NCBI RefSeq assembly: GCF_900115755.1
Contig: NZ_FOXQ01000018.1
Location: 1 to 64,000 of the forward strand
Length of the DNA stretch: 64,000 nucleotides
From: Parafilimonas terrae
GTDB taxonomy: Bacteria; Bacteroidota; Bacteroidia; Chitinophagales; Chitinophagaceae
Reading direction: 5' to 3'
This document shows, in pieces, positions 1 to 8,021 of the stretch. The first letter of the stretch is position 1; each line of letters opens with the position of its first letter. The notes under the pieces are model-generated. The model was not told the origin of the DNA. It ran no database searches and saw only the letters and a program-made list of their open reading frames with translations. The position numbers were made by a program, and so were the translations under genes.

Positions 1-102
1 GCGCAGGACTGAATGTGCTTTTTTTCATTTCTTACGTTTTAAAATTAAACTTTACTGTCTACTTTCAAAACGTACTGTTTTTGGGGAAGCTTACAATCCC
101 AA

Positions 103-123
103 CCCTTCTCCAAAGGAAAAGGG
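103..123. repeat. Short hairpin repeat in the left-edge non-coding stretch
   Basis: A short imperfect inverted repeat (CCCTTCTCC and GGAAAAGGG around an AAA loop) lies in an otherwise AT-rich stretch at the left edge. It resembles the CCCTCTCC/GGAGAGGG palindromes common between genes in Bacteroidota; that link is from general knowledge. I see no credible gene in positions 1-171. Confidence 0.4.
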
Positions 124-171
124 CAAGAAAAAAACATAATGTTTTGCATGTTTTATTGCAATTTATGGTCA

Positions 172-381
172 TCATTTTTTCTTTTGGCCGGGCAAGTTTA
201 CCTGAGAAAAAATAGTTTCATATTCATCAAAGCGGTGTTTACGAACAGGTTTCACATAAGGTTCAGTAGAGAAATACAGTAATAAGCAGGGGGAAATACC
301 TTTATAGTTCTCAACATATTCGTACCGAACAAGTTCCCCGCTTTTTATTCTCTGCTTAATTTTATTATGATATGGATACAC
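172..381 (-). CDS. Small hypothetical protein, 69 aa
   Basis: This is a 69-residue basic and aromatic-rich protein with no signal peptide or membrane segment. Initiation is at GTG (379-381), preceded on the minus strand by a purine-rich AAGAGATAA stretch. The composition (KIKQRIKSGEL near the N-terminus, then a hydrophobic core SPCLLLYFS, then a charged tail) looks protein-like rather than random. I recall similar short unnamed proteins in Bacteroidota but cannot name a family. It sits alone in an AT-rich accessory region with another unknown gene and a Shedu-like gene. Function unknown. Confidence 0.5.
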   Translation of the reverse strand: MYPYHNKIKQRIKSGELVRYEYVENYKGISPCLLLYFSTEPYVKPVRKHRFDEYETIFSQVNLPGQKKK

Positions 382-543
382 TTATCTCTTTTTTTATTAT
401 TGTTTTTAAGTCTTATGTTCTCTCTGCAATTAATAGTTCGCCAAATGTTGCAGTTACACAAAGTAAGAAGCCTCCGCAAAACCAACTGCCGAAACCGGTC
501 TTATTGTGCTGTATGGCACTCTGCATTTAAGTAAACGTCACTT

Positions 544-1122
544 TTAATGTTTTCTCAAATTTTCATCACCCCAAATTCCAAGTCTATTATCGTAAGCGTA
601 TTTTTCATCAGCTTTTATTTGTTCAAGAAACATGTCATAAGATTTCTTATCAATAAGTATTTCTGTCGTTCCGTGGTCAATTTTATTGTTTGTGTAAAAT
701 TTCTTCATTTCTTCTGACATCTCATTCCATGCCTGCGGCCGGAGCATTGTACTTCCGGGAAAGCAACCGTTTTTAACTAAAGAGTTATTAAGCGTATCTT
801 GGTTGTCAACAACCCAACAATATATTTGTCTGGAGTCAGGATTATTTTGCATTACAGGTCCATCAGATGAAACAGGAATTACAGTTGCATTCGGATGTTT
901 GTTTATCCAATCTGAAATTACGCTGTCCGAATTATCAGTGTGTGGTGTTCTGAAAAAGCCTGACCCAAGTAAGCAATAAGTAACGTGCCTATTTGTATCC
1001 TTGGTATTAACTCCAAACATTGAAAAAAAATGAAAATCAGCAAGTTTTAAATCGGAATTATCCTGTCCGAAAGAACTTGTGAAAAAAACAAAAACTGAAA
1101 AAATTAATGCTGTTAGTTTCAT
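544..1122 (-). CDS. Secreted hypothetical protein with a nuclease-like C-terminal tail
   Basis: The 192-residue product starts with a clear signal peptide (MKLTALIFSVFVFF, then SSFGQ with a likely cut after residue 19), so it should be exported. The body contains NKHPNATVIPVSS and a conserved-looking KNGCFPGSTMLRP segment. It ends with AYDNRLGIWGDE, which resembles the last helix of staphylococcal-nuclease-like domains (Ak..klGiW). The upstream catalytic Asp/Arg motifs of that family are not recognisable, so a nuclease function is only a possibility. The gene is monocistronic, AT-rich, and followed by about 160 bases in which I see nothing. The ATG at 1120-1122 is the obvious start. Confidence 0.72.
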   Translation of the reverse strand: MKLTALIFSVFVFFTSSFGQDNSDLKLADFHFFSMFGVNTKDTNRHVTYCLLGSGFFRTPHTDNSDSVISDWINKHPNATVIPVSSDGPVMQNNPDSRQIYCWVVDNQDTLNNSLVKNGCFPGSTMLRPQAWNEMSEEMKKFYTNNKIDHGTTEILIDKKSYDMFLEQIKADEKYAYDNRLGIWGDENLRKH

Positions 1123-1173
1123 AAACGTTTAGATTGCAACTCCATAATGTAACACCGGCAACCGCAGAGCTTG

Positions 1174-1226
1174 TCCGCCGTGGCGGATTCCGTTCAACAG
1201 CGCTTTCATTGTTCGTCCTGCGGACG
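1174..1226. repeat. Two GC-rich palindromes between accessory genes
   Basis: The gap between the Shedu-like gene and the secreted-protein gene holds two small GC-rich inverted repeats: TCCGCC/GGCGGA at 1174-1187 and CGTCC/GGACG at 1214-1226. Both stand out against AT-rich surroundings. Neither is followed by a clear T-run, so they look more like REP-type palindromes or landing scars than intrinsic terminators. Confidence 0.4.
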
Positions 1227-1261
1227 CAACGAATCTTAATTATTGGCGGTAGTACTTTGTC

Positions 1262-2563
1262 CTAAATGATTTTTAAAATTTTTGTTCGCTCAAAATACTT
1301 CACTTGATAATCTAATAACTCGTCATAAGTTATGAAATTAATATGCGTTGCATTCATTTGTTTCATTCGTTTATTAAACACACTAAAATTATTTGTTTTG
1401 TCATTCAATCTTCCAATTAAAATATTGTATTCAATGCTGTCGGGAACAAAACCAAAAACTTTTTCAATAGTTGAAAAATATTCATCACTTTCCAAATATT
1501 CTTTATAGTCGTTGACTTGAAATATATGAGCAATAATATTGTTATAGGGCTTTGGATGAAATTTTGTTTTTTTTATAAATGCTTCATTTGGAAGTTTTAC
1601 TTCTAAAATACTTAAATCTGTTTGATGATTAAAATTCGGTTTCAAGCTATAATCTGGCTCAAAATATTCAGCTTCGTTATAGTAAAGTTTTGGTTCATGC
1701 CAATGTTTACTATAGTTATCTCTTTTGATTAGAAATGGATACTTATTAAATAACTTATGGAATTTCTTTTCTTCTTTTTTCTTATTGAAACGAACTGATT
1801 TTTTCAACTCTTTAATAAATTCATCAATTGCTTTCTCAATTTGTTTGTCATTGTCACTAAGCCAATCGTATTCAAGTTTTCTACAAAATCTTTTAAAGTT
1901 TTCAGATAAAATGTTTGTACTTATATCTCTTTTTCGCTCTTCAGAGAAGTAAAAGGTATAATCTATAATTCCTGAATTAAATTTAATTCCTAAGTTGTCA
2001 AGTTCATCTAAAACTTTTTTTCTCCACGATTTTACTGCGCTTCTAAAATTTGAAATGGATAAGTGTAATTTATCTAAACCAATATTGTCAACTACATCAT
2101 AAAAACCATAGTTTGTATAAGCATTCTTGTTTTCATCCTTGTCAACAATTAAAACCATCGGAATAGTACAAAACCGAAAATCAAAATTAGAATATGTTCG
2201 TTCTTTGTCTTTAGTGATTGACTGATAAAAATCTGTTGCCTTTTGATTCCAAATGTTATTTTCAGAAATAATTAAGTCAAGCGGAAGTTGATTTCTAATA
2301 ATTTGATTGTTGATGAAATCTTGTGCCTCGTCATAGGAATAAAAAAAGGCAATGCTGTCTTTCTCGCAAAGTTCTTTAAGATTGTTAGTAATTATCTGGT
2401 CGTAATATTTGTTTTTTGAAATGAATATAAGTCTCACATGATGGTGTCTTTGAGTATTACCGTCAACGCAAAGATTTACAAATATTCCACGCAGTTCCAA
2501 AAAAAATTCCGCTTGATTTTCAATACTCACCCCTTTCGTTTTTTTGTATTGTCGTTGCGGCAA
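1262..2563 (-). CDS. Shedu-like (DUF4263) defence nuclease with receiver-like N-terminus
   Basis: The C-terminal part (about residues 260-433) matches the Shedu/DUF4263 pattern. KLFNKYPFLI leads into PDYSLKP (D304), then LSILEVKLP (E321, K323) and HIFQVNDYKEY (Q349), giving a PD-(D/E)XK-type nuclease core. Shedu proteins are known single-gene anti-phage systems. Residues about 43-190 look like a CheY-type receiver: beta-strand VRLIFIS, then LDLIISE, then IPMVLIVDK, then GFYDVVDN. The residue aligned with the phospho-acceptor Asp appears to be Glu101, so this may be a pseudo-receiver. A linker with basic helices (200-260) joins the two. No ATG is available: I use TTG at 2563 (AGGA about 10 bases upstream), but GTG at 2530 or 2437 would keep both domains. 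The gene is much more AT-rich than neighbouring housekeeping genes, suggesting transfer. Confidence 0.78.
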   Translation of the reverse strand: MPQRQYKKTKGVSIENQAEFFLELRGIFVNLCVDGNTQRHHHVRLIFISKNKYYDQIITNNLKELCEKDSIAFFYSYDEAQDFINNQIIRNQLPLDLIISENNIWNQKATDFYQSITKDKERTYSNFDFRFCTIPMVLIVDKDENKNAYTNYGFYDVVDNIGLDKLHLSISNFRSAVKSWRKKVLDELDNLGIKFNSGIIDYTFYFSEERKRDISTNILSENFKRFCRKLEYDWLSDNDKQIEKAIDEFIKELKKSVRFNKKKEEKKFHKLFNKYPFLIKRDNYSKHWHEPKLYYNEAEYFEPDYSLKPNFNHQTDLSILEVKLPNEAFIKKTKFHPKPYNNIIAHIFQVNDYKEYLESDEYFSTIEKVFGFVPDSIEYNILIGRLNDKTNNFSVFNKRMKQMNATHINFITYDELLDYQVKYFERTKILKII

Positions 2564-2570
2564 TTAATTT

Positions 2571-2640
2571 CTATCCTAAAAAATCAGGATGCCATTTTCC
2601 AGTTGGAAAACCCTATCCTGAAAATTCAGGATGCTATTCC
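2571..2640. repeat. Duplicated palindromic motif upstream of the Shedu-like gene
   Basis: Two similar units, 2571-2600 and 2613-2640, each contain an inverted repeat. The second has perfect arms ATCCTGAA/TTCAGGAT, and the first is a weaker version (ATCCT/AGGAT). Both continue into GGATGCYATT, so they are also direct repeats of about 28 bp. They lie just upstream of the leftward Shedu-like gene and about 120 bases upstream of the rightward Lrp gene. They could be paired operator sites for either gene or a decaying repeat element. Confidence 0.5.
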
Positions 2641-2762
2641 ACAATACCGGCGCCTTATTCCATCAATCTTTTACATTAAATTATTCAGAATATAATTCTA
2701 ATTTAGAAAAATATATCGAATTTTATTCTGAATATTATTAGCTTTACAGAAAATTTGTCTGA

Positions 2763-3245
2763 ATGGAAGTAATACTGGATGATACCGACATTAAAATACT
2801 TAACCTCATCCAGGGCAACGCCCGCATTTCAAACGCCGATCTTGCAAGGGAAGTGAATATGGCGCCGTCGGCAGTATTGGAAAGGGTGAAAAAACTGGAA
2901 CAGAAAAAGGTGATTAAGCAGTACAATGCAGTTATTAATCCTGTTGCTGTACAGCAAAAATTACTGGCATTTATTTTCATCAAATCCAAAGAAGGGTTTA
3001 CCTGCTCCACAGAAACGGCTAACAGCCTGGCGGCTATTCCTGAAGTGCAGGAAGTGCACCATATAGCCGGTGAAGATTGTTTCCTGGTTAAGGTGCGTAC
3101 GGCCGATTCTGCGGGGCTGATGGAACTGATGCGCAACAGCCTGCGGAAAATACCAAACATCCTCTCAACAAAAACTACTATTGTATTGGAAACGGTAAAA
3201 GAAGACCACCAGCTTGTAATACAGCAAAAGAATAAAACAGGATAG
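2763..3245 (+). CDS. Lrp/AsnC-family transcriptional regulator
   Basis: This 160-residue protein has the standard Lrp/AsnC layout. An N-terminal winged helix-turn-helix covers about residues 5-55 (DDTDIKILNLI, then NADLAREVNMAPSAVLERVKKL), with the linker IKQYNAVINP. A C-terminal RAM ligand-binding domain covers about 65-150 (AFIFIK, EVHHIAGEDCFLVKV). These regulators sense amino acids or related metabolites and bind DNA as dimers or octamers. The next gene, an EamA exporter, starts about 55 bases downstream on the same strand. The pair therefore probably forms a regulator-exporter unit for an amino acid or similar compound; that specific role is inferred from context. Confidence 0.93.
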   Translation: MEVILDDTDIKILNLIQGNARISNADLAREVNMAPSAVLERVKKLEQKKVIKQYNAVINPVAVQQKLLAFIFIKSKEGFTCSTETANSLAAIPEVQEVHHIAGEDCFLVKVRTADSAGLMELMRNSLRKIPNILSTKTTIVLETVKEDHQLVIQQKNKTG

Positions 3246-3300
3246 CAGCGGTATTATGCAGAGCGAGCAATTATATTCATTAACCGAAAGAAGCATTGTT

Positions 3301-4269
3301 ATGAATGCAACCGTAAAAAAAGAAGCATCAACCCTGATGGTTATTATTGCCTTTGCCACGGTTTACCTGGTATGGGGCTCCACTTATTTCTTTATTCAAA
3401 AGGCCGTGCACGATATTCCACCATTTATTATGGGCGGCATGCGTTTTTTAATTGCAGGCCTGCTGATGATGGCCTGGTGCATCTATAAAAAAGAAAACCT
3501 CGGAAATTTTCATCAAATTAAAATTGCAGCCATAAGCGGCCTTTTATTGTTATTTATAGGCAATGGGGCTGTTATATGGGCTGAACAAAACCTGGCAAGT
3601 TCCCTCGTGGCGGTACTGGTGTCTGCAGCGCCAATATGGTTTGTATTGCTCGATAAACCTAAATGGCATGAGAACCTGCGCAGTAAAGAAATCATTATTG
3701 GATTGGTGGTAGGTTTCGCAGGCGTTATCCTGCTTTTTAGTGAGCGTGTGTCTGCAGCGCTTTCAACACCGGGCAGCCTCATACAGGTGGCAGGCCTTGC
3801 TGTTTTGATTATCGGGTCAATGTGCTGGGCCGGCGGTTCTTTATATGCAAAATATAAAAGCAGCGGCGCTGTAACTGTAAATACTATGTGGCAATTAATT
3901 GCTGCCGGTATTGCCTTCTTTATTTTCAGTATTACTACCAATGAATGGAAGGCCTTTGAATGGCAGGAAGTAAGCACGGGCGCATGGCTGTCTGTATTAT
4001 ATCTTATAACAATGGGTTCGTTAGCCGGGTACAGCGCTTATGTTTGGCTACTGGACGTAAGGCCGGCAACGCAGGTGAGCACTTATGCTTATGTGAACCC
4101 GGTGGTAGCAGTATTGCTGGGCGTATTATTTGCAGGTGAACATGTAAGCCTGCTGCAGCTTGCAGGCCTTGCTATAATATTAACCAGTGTATTGCTGATT
4201 AATCTCGCCAAACAAAAGAAAGAAAAAAAGAAATTAATGCAGCCGCCCCTGGAAGTGAAGGCAGCATGA
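3301..4269 (+). CDS. EamA/DMT-family exporter
   Basis: The product is about 322 residues with ten predicted membrane helices in two EamA repeats. The first begins at FATVYLVWGSTYFFIQKAV and the second includes MCWAGGSLYAKYK. The VWGS.yf and P.....LR-like signatures place it in the drug/metabolite transporter superfamily (YedA/RhtA-like). I start at the ATG at 3301 because the transporter's first helix begins soon after it; an upstream in-frame ATG at 3256 would add 15 residues without membrane character. The C-terminus is a Lys-rich tail. Co-orientation with an Lrp regulator suggests efflux of an amino acid or metabolite. Confidence 0.9.
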   Translation: MNATVKKEASTLMVIIAFATVYLVWGSTYFFIQKAVHDIPPFIMGGMRFLIAGLLMMAWCIYKKENLGNFHQIKIAAISGLLLLFIGNGAVIWAEQNLASSLVAVLVSAAPIWFVLLDKPKWHENLRSKEIIIGLVVGFAGVILLFSERVSAALSTPGSLIQVAGLAVLIIGSMCWAGGSLYAKYKSSGAVTVNTMWQLIAAGIAFFIFSITTNEWKAFEWQEVSTGAWLSVLYLITMGSLAGYSAYVWLLDVRPATQVSTYAYVNPVVAVLLGVLFAGEHVSLLQLAGLAIILTSVLLINLAKQKKEKKKLMQPPLEVKAA

Positions 4270-4522
4270 TGTTTCGGCGCCGGGCTTATTAGTTGCCGCG
4301 TATTTATTTGCAAGGGCCTTAGTAATATAAAACCCACAAATATCTTACCTGCTAATGGTTATGTTTAACAAAAGCATCTAACAGGAAAATGCTAAATCCA
4401 CCGGCACACTTGAACATATCTTTTATTTTTTACGTTGCAAAGCACAATTATACTGTACACCATTTCTTTGCTGCACTGGAGCCGGCAATAAGAAAATGGC
4501 AGCGTATCATTATTATATTTTT

Positions 4523-5719
4523 ATGCAGAAAGTTCAATACATCAAAGAGCATCATAAACTAAAAGCAACCGTTCTCTCTTACATTTTGGTATCACTGGCA
4601 GGCCTGGCTACAGATATTTATTTGCCTTCCATGCCGCACATGGCTACCAGCTTGCATGTTAGCGATCAGCAGGTGCAATTAACCTTATCATCATTTTTAA
4701 TAAGCTACGGCATTTCCCAGTTCTTTGTTGGCAGCCTGCTGGATATGTATGGGCGATATGTTTTGTCTATGATCTCGCTTGTATTATTTTCAGCCAGTTC
4801 CTTTTTAATTGCCGCATCAAACAGCATAGATATAATTATTCTGCTGCGCGTTATTCAAGGCATCACTATTGGGTTTATAGCCGTGGCAAAAAGGGCATTC
4901 TTTGTGGATGTGTATGAAGGGGATAAACGCAAATATTATATCAGCATTATTACCATTGTATGGAGCGTGGCGCCGATTGTGGCGCCTTATATAGGCGGCT
5001 ACCTTGAACATTTTTTTAGCTGGCGTGCCAATTTTTATTTTCTTGGAATATACAGCGGCCTGATATTTATCTGCGAGATTTTTTATTCCGGTGAAACACT
5101 GGGCAGTTTCTCAAAATTTAAAATAAAAAACGTGCTCTCTTCTTATAAAGTACTGCTTACTACACCCGCATTCCTCGTGGGAATGGGTATGGCTGGCATT
5201 TCCTTTGGCGTAGTAATGATATACGGTTTAAGCGGTGCTTTTATATTGGAGCACAACATGGGTTACAGCCCCGTTGCCGCCGGTTATGCGGCGCTTGTTT
5301 TAGGCCTTGCCTGGATGTGCGGCGGCTTTCTTGCCAAAGCCAATCTTCATAAACCATTATTCAAAAAAACGCTCATTGCCACCCTCGTACAAATAATAAT
5401 GGTGATACTGATGATTGCTGCAGCTTATTTTGGCACCAATATTTATACATTAATTGCTTTTGCCGGGATAATTCATTTTATGAGCGGGTTTAATTTCACC
5501 AACTATTTTACCCGTAACCTTACGATGTTCCCAAATATGGCCGGGCTTGCGGCAGGCGTTACTTCAGGCGGCAATTACATTATTACTTCACTGCTTACTT
5601 ACACAATTGCATGGGTAATACAGGCGCAAAACCAGGAGCAATTGGGTTTCAGCTATGCTATTGCAATAGCTTTAATAATGTTGATATTTATCATTTTTCA
5701 AAAAAGGAAGGGAGTGTGA
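4523..5719 (+). CDS. MFS multidrug efflux transporter, Bcr/CflA-like
   Basis: This major facilitator protein of about 398 residues has twelve predicted membrane helices. The N-terminal DIYLPSMPHMA after helix 1 is typical of the Bcr/CflA drug:proton antiporters. The GSLLDMYGRYVLSMISL loop between helices 2 and 3 is the MFS motif A, and WRANFYFLGIYSG resembles the motif around helix 6. I prefer ATG 4523 (MQKVQYIKEHH); ATG 4496 would add nine residues. It stands alone, with 226 non-coding bases upstream in which I see no convincing promoter. Its substrate cannot be read from the sequence. Confidence 0.9.
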   Translation: MQKVQYIKEHHKLKATVLSYILVSLAGLATDIYLPSMPHMATSLHVSDQQVQLTLSSFLISYGISQFFVGSLLDMYGRYVLSMISLVLFSASSFLIAASNSIDIIILLRVIQGITIGFIAVAKRAFFVDVYEGDKRKYYISIITIVWSVAPIVAPYIGGYLEHFFSWRANFYFLGIYSGLIFICEIFYSGETLGSFSKFKIKNVLSSYKVLLTTPAFLVGMGMAGISFGVVMIYGLSGAFILEHNMGYSPVAAGYAALVLGLAWMCGGFLAKANLHKPLFKKTLIATLVQIIMVILMIAAAYFGTNIYTLIAFAGIIHFMSGFNFTNYFTRNLTMFPNMAGLAAGVTSGGNYIITSLLTYTIAWVIQAQNQEQLGFSYAIAIALIMLIFIIFQKRKGV

Positions 5720-5875
5720 TGTTGCAAAACAATGAATGCAACCCATAATTTTTAAATAGCAAATGATAAGTATTAAAAAAGCATATTAAAATAACGTGAG
5801 TTCTGGATAATAAGTTTAATTTATTTTGAATATAAAGTTGTTCAATTTTTATTATGAAGGTGAGCCGGCACCTCA

Positions 5876-5953
5876 ACGATAGGAAAGGTGTCACGATTTT
5901 CCTGATGGTTGCTATCCGGGAGATTTCTCCTATCGTCGAAATGACGTGCACCT
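5876..5953. repeat. Dispersed palindromic repeat (GTCATTTCGAC family), copy 1
   Basis: The gap 5720-5975 contains a palindromic element with 9-bp perfect arms ACGATAGGA (5876-5884) and TCCTATCGT (5928-5936), continuing into CGAAATGACGTGCA. Read on the minus strand it runs GTCATTTCGACGATAGGAG then AAATCTCC, the hallmark of a palindromic repeat family scattered through many Bacteroidota genomes. It is related to the element at 9615-9696. Confidence 0.6.
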
Positions 5954-5975
5954 CGTTCCTTATCCCGAACCCACG

Positions 5976-6740
5976 TTAAAATAATAAAGGAATGCCCATT
6001 GCCGCCTGTATAAAAAGTAAAGTTGTAAGAAGGAAATACACAGCCGCAAAAAGCTGAACGCCGCGTTTATTTTTGGCTATAAAAAAACCAAACAGCGGTA
6101 ATACCTGCAAGGCATGCATGCCGGCAAAATGGGCTATGCGCAAATCTCCATATCGTTTACTCCAGTTTATTACCGGCAAGCCTTCTCCTCCATCGGGCGC
6201 ACCAACTGTGTGAGCAAGATGCATACCCATTACGCCGCCTTCAAAAGAAAAAATCACAAACAATATTATACCTAAACGAATGCCCCATATATAAGCATTT
6301 GAAATAGTAAATTTTTTCTGTTTGAAAAACATGTAACCTATATAACCCGTCCAGGCTGCCAATACAGAAATAGCAGCGCCCATTAATATAAATAACAGCC
6401 TGTAAAATATAGTGGTGGTATTAAAATGCGAGAGCCTGCCATTGGCCGCTTGCCAGGTAATTACAAAAAGTTCATACGTCATTACAAGCAGCACCATTTT
6501 TGAAAACCTGGTTACTTTATGCTGTGCTATTAAATAGTGCATAATCCACGCCATTGTCCAGCAATAAACAGCAACTGAGATAAAAAATTTGGCCGGCTTT
6601 ATCCATGCACTTATGCCCAGCACAACAGTACCTGATAACTGTGTCATCAATATGCATATAAATGCCCCGGTAAAAGAAAGTACGCCATACCAATACAATA
6701 AAGTATTACGCCTTTTTAGTTCTGCTAAAAACGCTTTCAT
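5976..6740 (-). CDS. Multi-pass membrane protein of unknown function
   Basis: This 254-residue protein has about seven hydrophobic segments, starting with LLYWYGVLSFTGAFICILM after a basic N-terminus (KRRN). A cluster of His and Trp residues in and between helices (WTMAWIMHYL, GGVMGMHLAHTVGAP, RIAHFAGMHALQVLP) could bind a metal or haem, but I do not recognise the family. It starts 22 bases after the ABA4-like gene and both follow a Crp-like regulator on the same strand, so the three may be one transcription unit. The ATG at 6740 is the only reasonable start. Confidence 0.82.
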   Translation of the reverse strand: MKAFLAELKRRNTLLYWYGVLSFTGAFICILMTQLSGTVVLGISAWIKPAKFFISVAVYCWTMAWIMHYLIAQHKVTRFSKMVLLVMTYELFVITWQAANGRLSHFNTTTIFYRLLFILMGAAISVLAAWTGYIGYMFFKQKKFTISNAYIWGIRLGIILFVIFSFEGGVMGMHLAHTVGAPDGGEGLPVINWSKRYGDLRIAHFAGMHALQVLPLFGFFIAKNKRGVQLFAAVYFLLTTLLFIQAAMGIPLLF

Positions 6741-6762
6741 TTTTATATATTTTTAAAATGAT

Positions 6763-7197
6763 CTAAAAATTCCCCGTGAAGTAGTGCTTTGTCTTTATCA
6801 ATCTTATGATGAGATATAACAGTAACCCGGCAGGGCCGAACAAGAATGTAAGCAGCATGCAGGGCGCCAACAACCAGTGATTGATATGATAACGAACGCC
6901 GTTGCTTTTAATAAACAAGCCTGCAAGCAGGTCAAAAGCCAGGTAATGAACCCAGCCTGCAACAACCAGCTTATCACTTTCAAAAAGTTTCTTTACACCG
7001 CTCAGGGAACCAAAGCTTTCTATATCTGCAGGTTTAAACGCTGTAAACATCAGCCAGGTATAAACAAGCCCCATCAGTGTTATGATTATACCCGTTATAA
7101 ACTTATCGGAAGCCTGCCAGGAAGGAAGAAAAATAAGAATAATCCATCCTGCCATTGCAAGCGTATTTGCTGCTGTAAATATTTGTTCCGGGTGCAT
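6763..7197 (-). CDS. ABA4-like family membrane protein (DUF4281)
   Basis: The 144-residue protein has four hydrophobic helices and the ABA4-like signatures AGWVHYLAFDLLAGLF (about residues 79-95) and LFGPAGLLLYLIIR near the C-terminus. The plant relative ABA4 is needed for neoxanthin formation; bacterial members are often linked to carotenoid pathways, but the reaction of this one is unknown. No carotenoid gene is visible nearby. The gene lies between a Crp-like regulator and an unknown membrane protein, with a short 22-base gap to the latter suggesting co-transcription. Confidence 0.85.
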   Translation of the reverse strand: MHPEQIFTAANTLAMAGWIILIFLPSWQASDKFITGIIITLMGLVYTWLMFTAFKPADIESFGSLSGVKKLFESDKLVVAGWVHYLAFDLLAGLFIKSNGVRYHINHWLLAPCMLLTFLFGPAGLLLYLIIRLIKTKHYFTGNF

Positions 7198-7318
7198 AGC
7201 TGTAATTTGTTCTACAAATTTCTTTTACATGCAGCTCGTTTTCGTTAACATTTATCAATAAATAACAGCCTGCCAAAAATTTTGCAAATACGATGGAGAC
7301 ACATTGATGCCCGTGATC

Positions 7319-7888
7319 TCAGCGCTTATTTCTTATGCGGCTTAAATGTTCAGGCGTAATGCCGATAAAGGAAGCAATCATATATTGGGGAACACGCTGA
7401 ATTAACTGAGGTTCTTCATCAAGCAGGAACTGGTAACGCTGCTCAGGTGTGTGGGCGCGTAAAATGGTGTTGTGTTTTGAAAGCAATAAGTAAAGATATT
7501 CAGCAATCTTTCTTCCGAATATTTCAAAAACAGGATATTGTTTATACAGGTTTTGCATGTTGGTAAAAGAAAGGTTTACCAGTTCGCAATCCTCCAAAGC
7601 TTCCATGTATTGTGCAGCCGGGGCATTGGTTAAGAAGCTTGCATATTCGCTTATAAATTTATTTTCCGTTATAAAAGCGGTGCATATTTCTTTACCATCT
7701 TCAAGGTAAAACAGGCGCATCAGCCCTGTATTAACAAAACATACATGCCGGCATATATCACCCTTTCTTATAAAGAAATCTCCTTTCTTTAAATGCTGAA
7801 CGGTAAGGCGCTCCTCCATTGCATTCCAGCTTTCATCTGTAATAGCCGGAACAAGTGTTTTGTAATAGGTTTTTATTTGCTGAAACAT
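7319..7888 (-). CDS. Crp/Fnr-family transcriptional regulator
   Basis: This 189-residue regulator has an N-terminal cyclic-nucleotide-binding-like beta barrel (about residues 15-110, including LKKGDFFIRKGDICRHVCFV). A C-terminal helix-turn-helix follows (about 160-189, MIASFIGITPEHLSRIRNKR). This short Crp layout, with an HTH ending in LSRIR, is common in Bacteroidota. The ligand is unknown: the canonical cAMP-pocket Arg/Ser pair is not obvious. It lies upstream of the ABA4-like and membrane-protein genes on the same strand and may control them. Confidence 0.9.
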   Translation of the reverse strand: MFQQIKTYYKTLVPAITDESWNAMEERLTVQHLKKGDFFIRKGDICRHVCFVNTGLMRLFYLEDGKEICTAFITENKFISEYASFLTNAPAAQYMEALEDCELVNLSFTNMQNLYKQYPVFEIFGRKIAEYLYLLLSKHNTILRAHTPEQRYQFLLDEEPQLIQRVPQYMIASFIGITPEHLSRIRNKR

Positions 7889-7956
7889 TTTTCAAAAGAT
7901 TTGAATTAGCTGTTCCTTCCTGCTTCACTTAAAGAAACGGATCGTTTATACTTTTC

Positions 7957-7985
7957 TTAACCACATAGGAACATAGCAACAACTT
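7957..7985. repeat. ACATAG-type short intergenic repeat
   Basis: In the gap upstream of the Crp-like gene, an AACCACATAGGAACATAGC stretch repeats an ACAT core about every 8 bases. It resembles short degenerate tandem repeats seen in intergenic DNA of related genomes and is probably part of the same phenomenon as the heptamer arrays elsewhere in this window. Confidence 0.35.
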
Positions 7986-8021
7986 AAGAAAATATATTTA
8001 GTATTATGATTTGCTTTAACC

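Noticed and set aside
15-215. 66-residue plus-strand frame at the left edge
   Set aside because: It has a low-complexity hydrophobic/basic composition, covers a palindromic repeat and overlaps the better-looking minus-strand gene.
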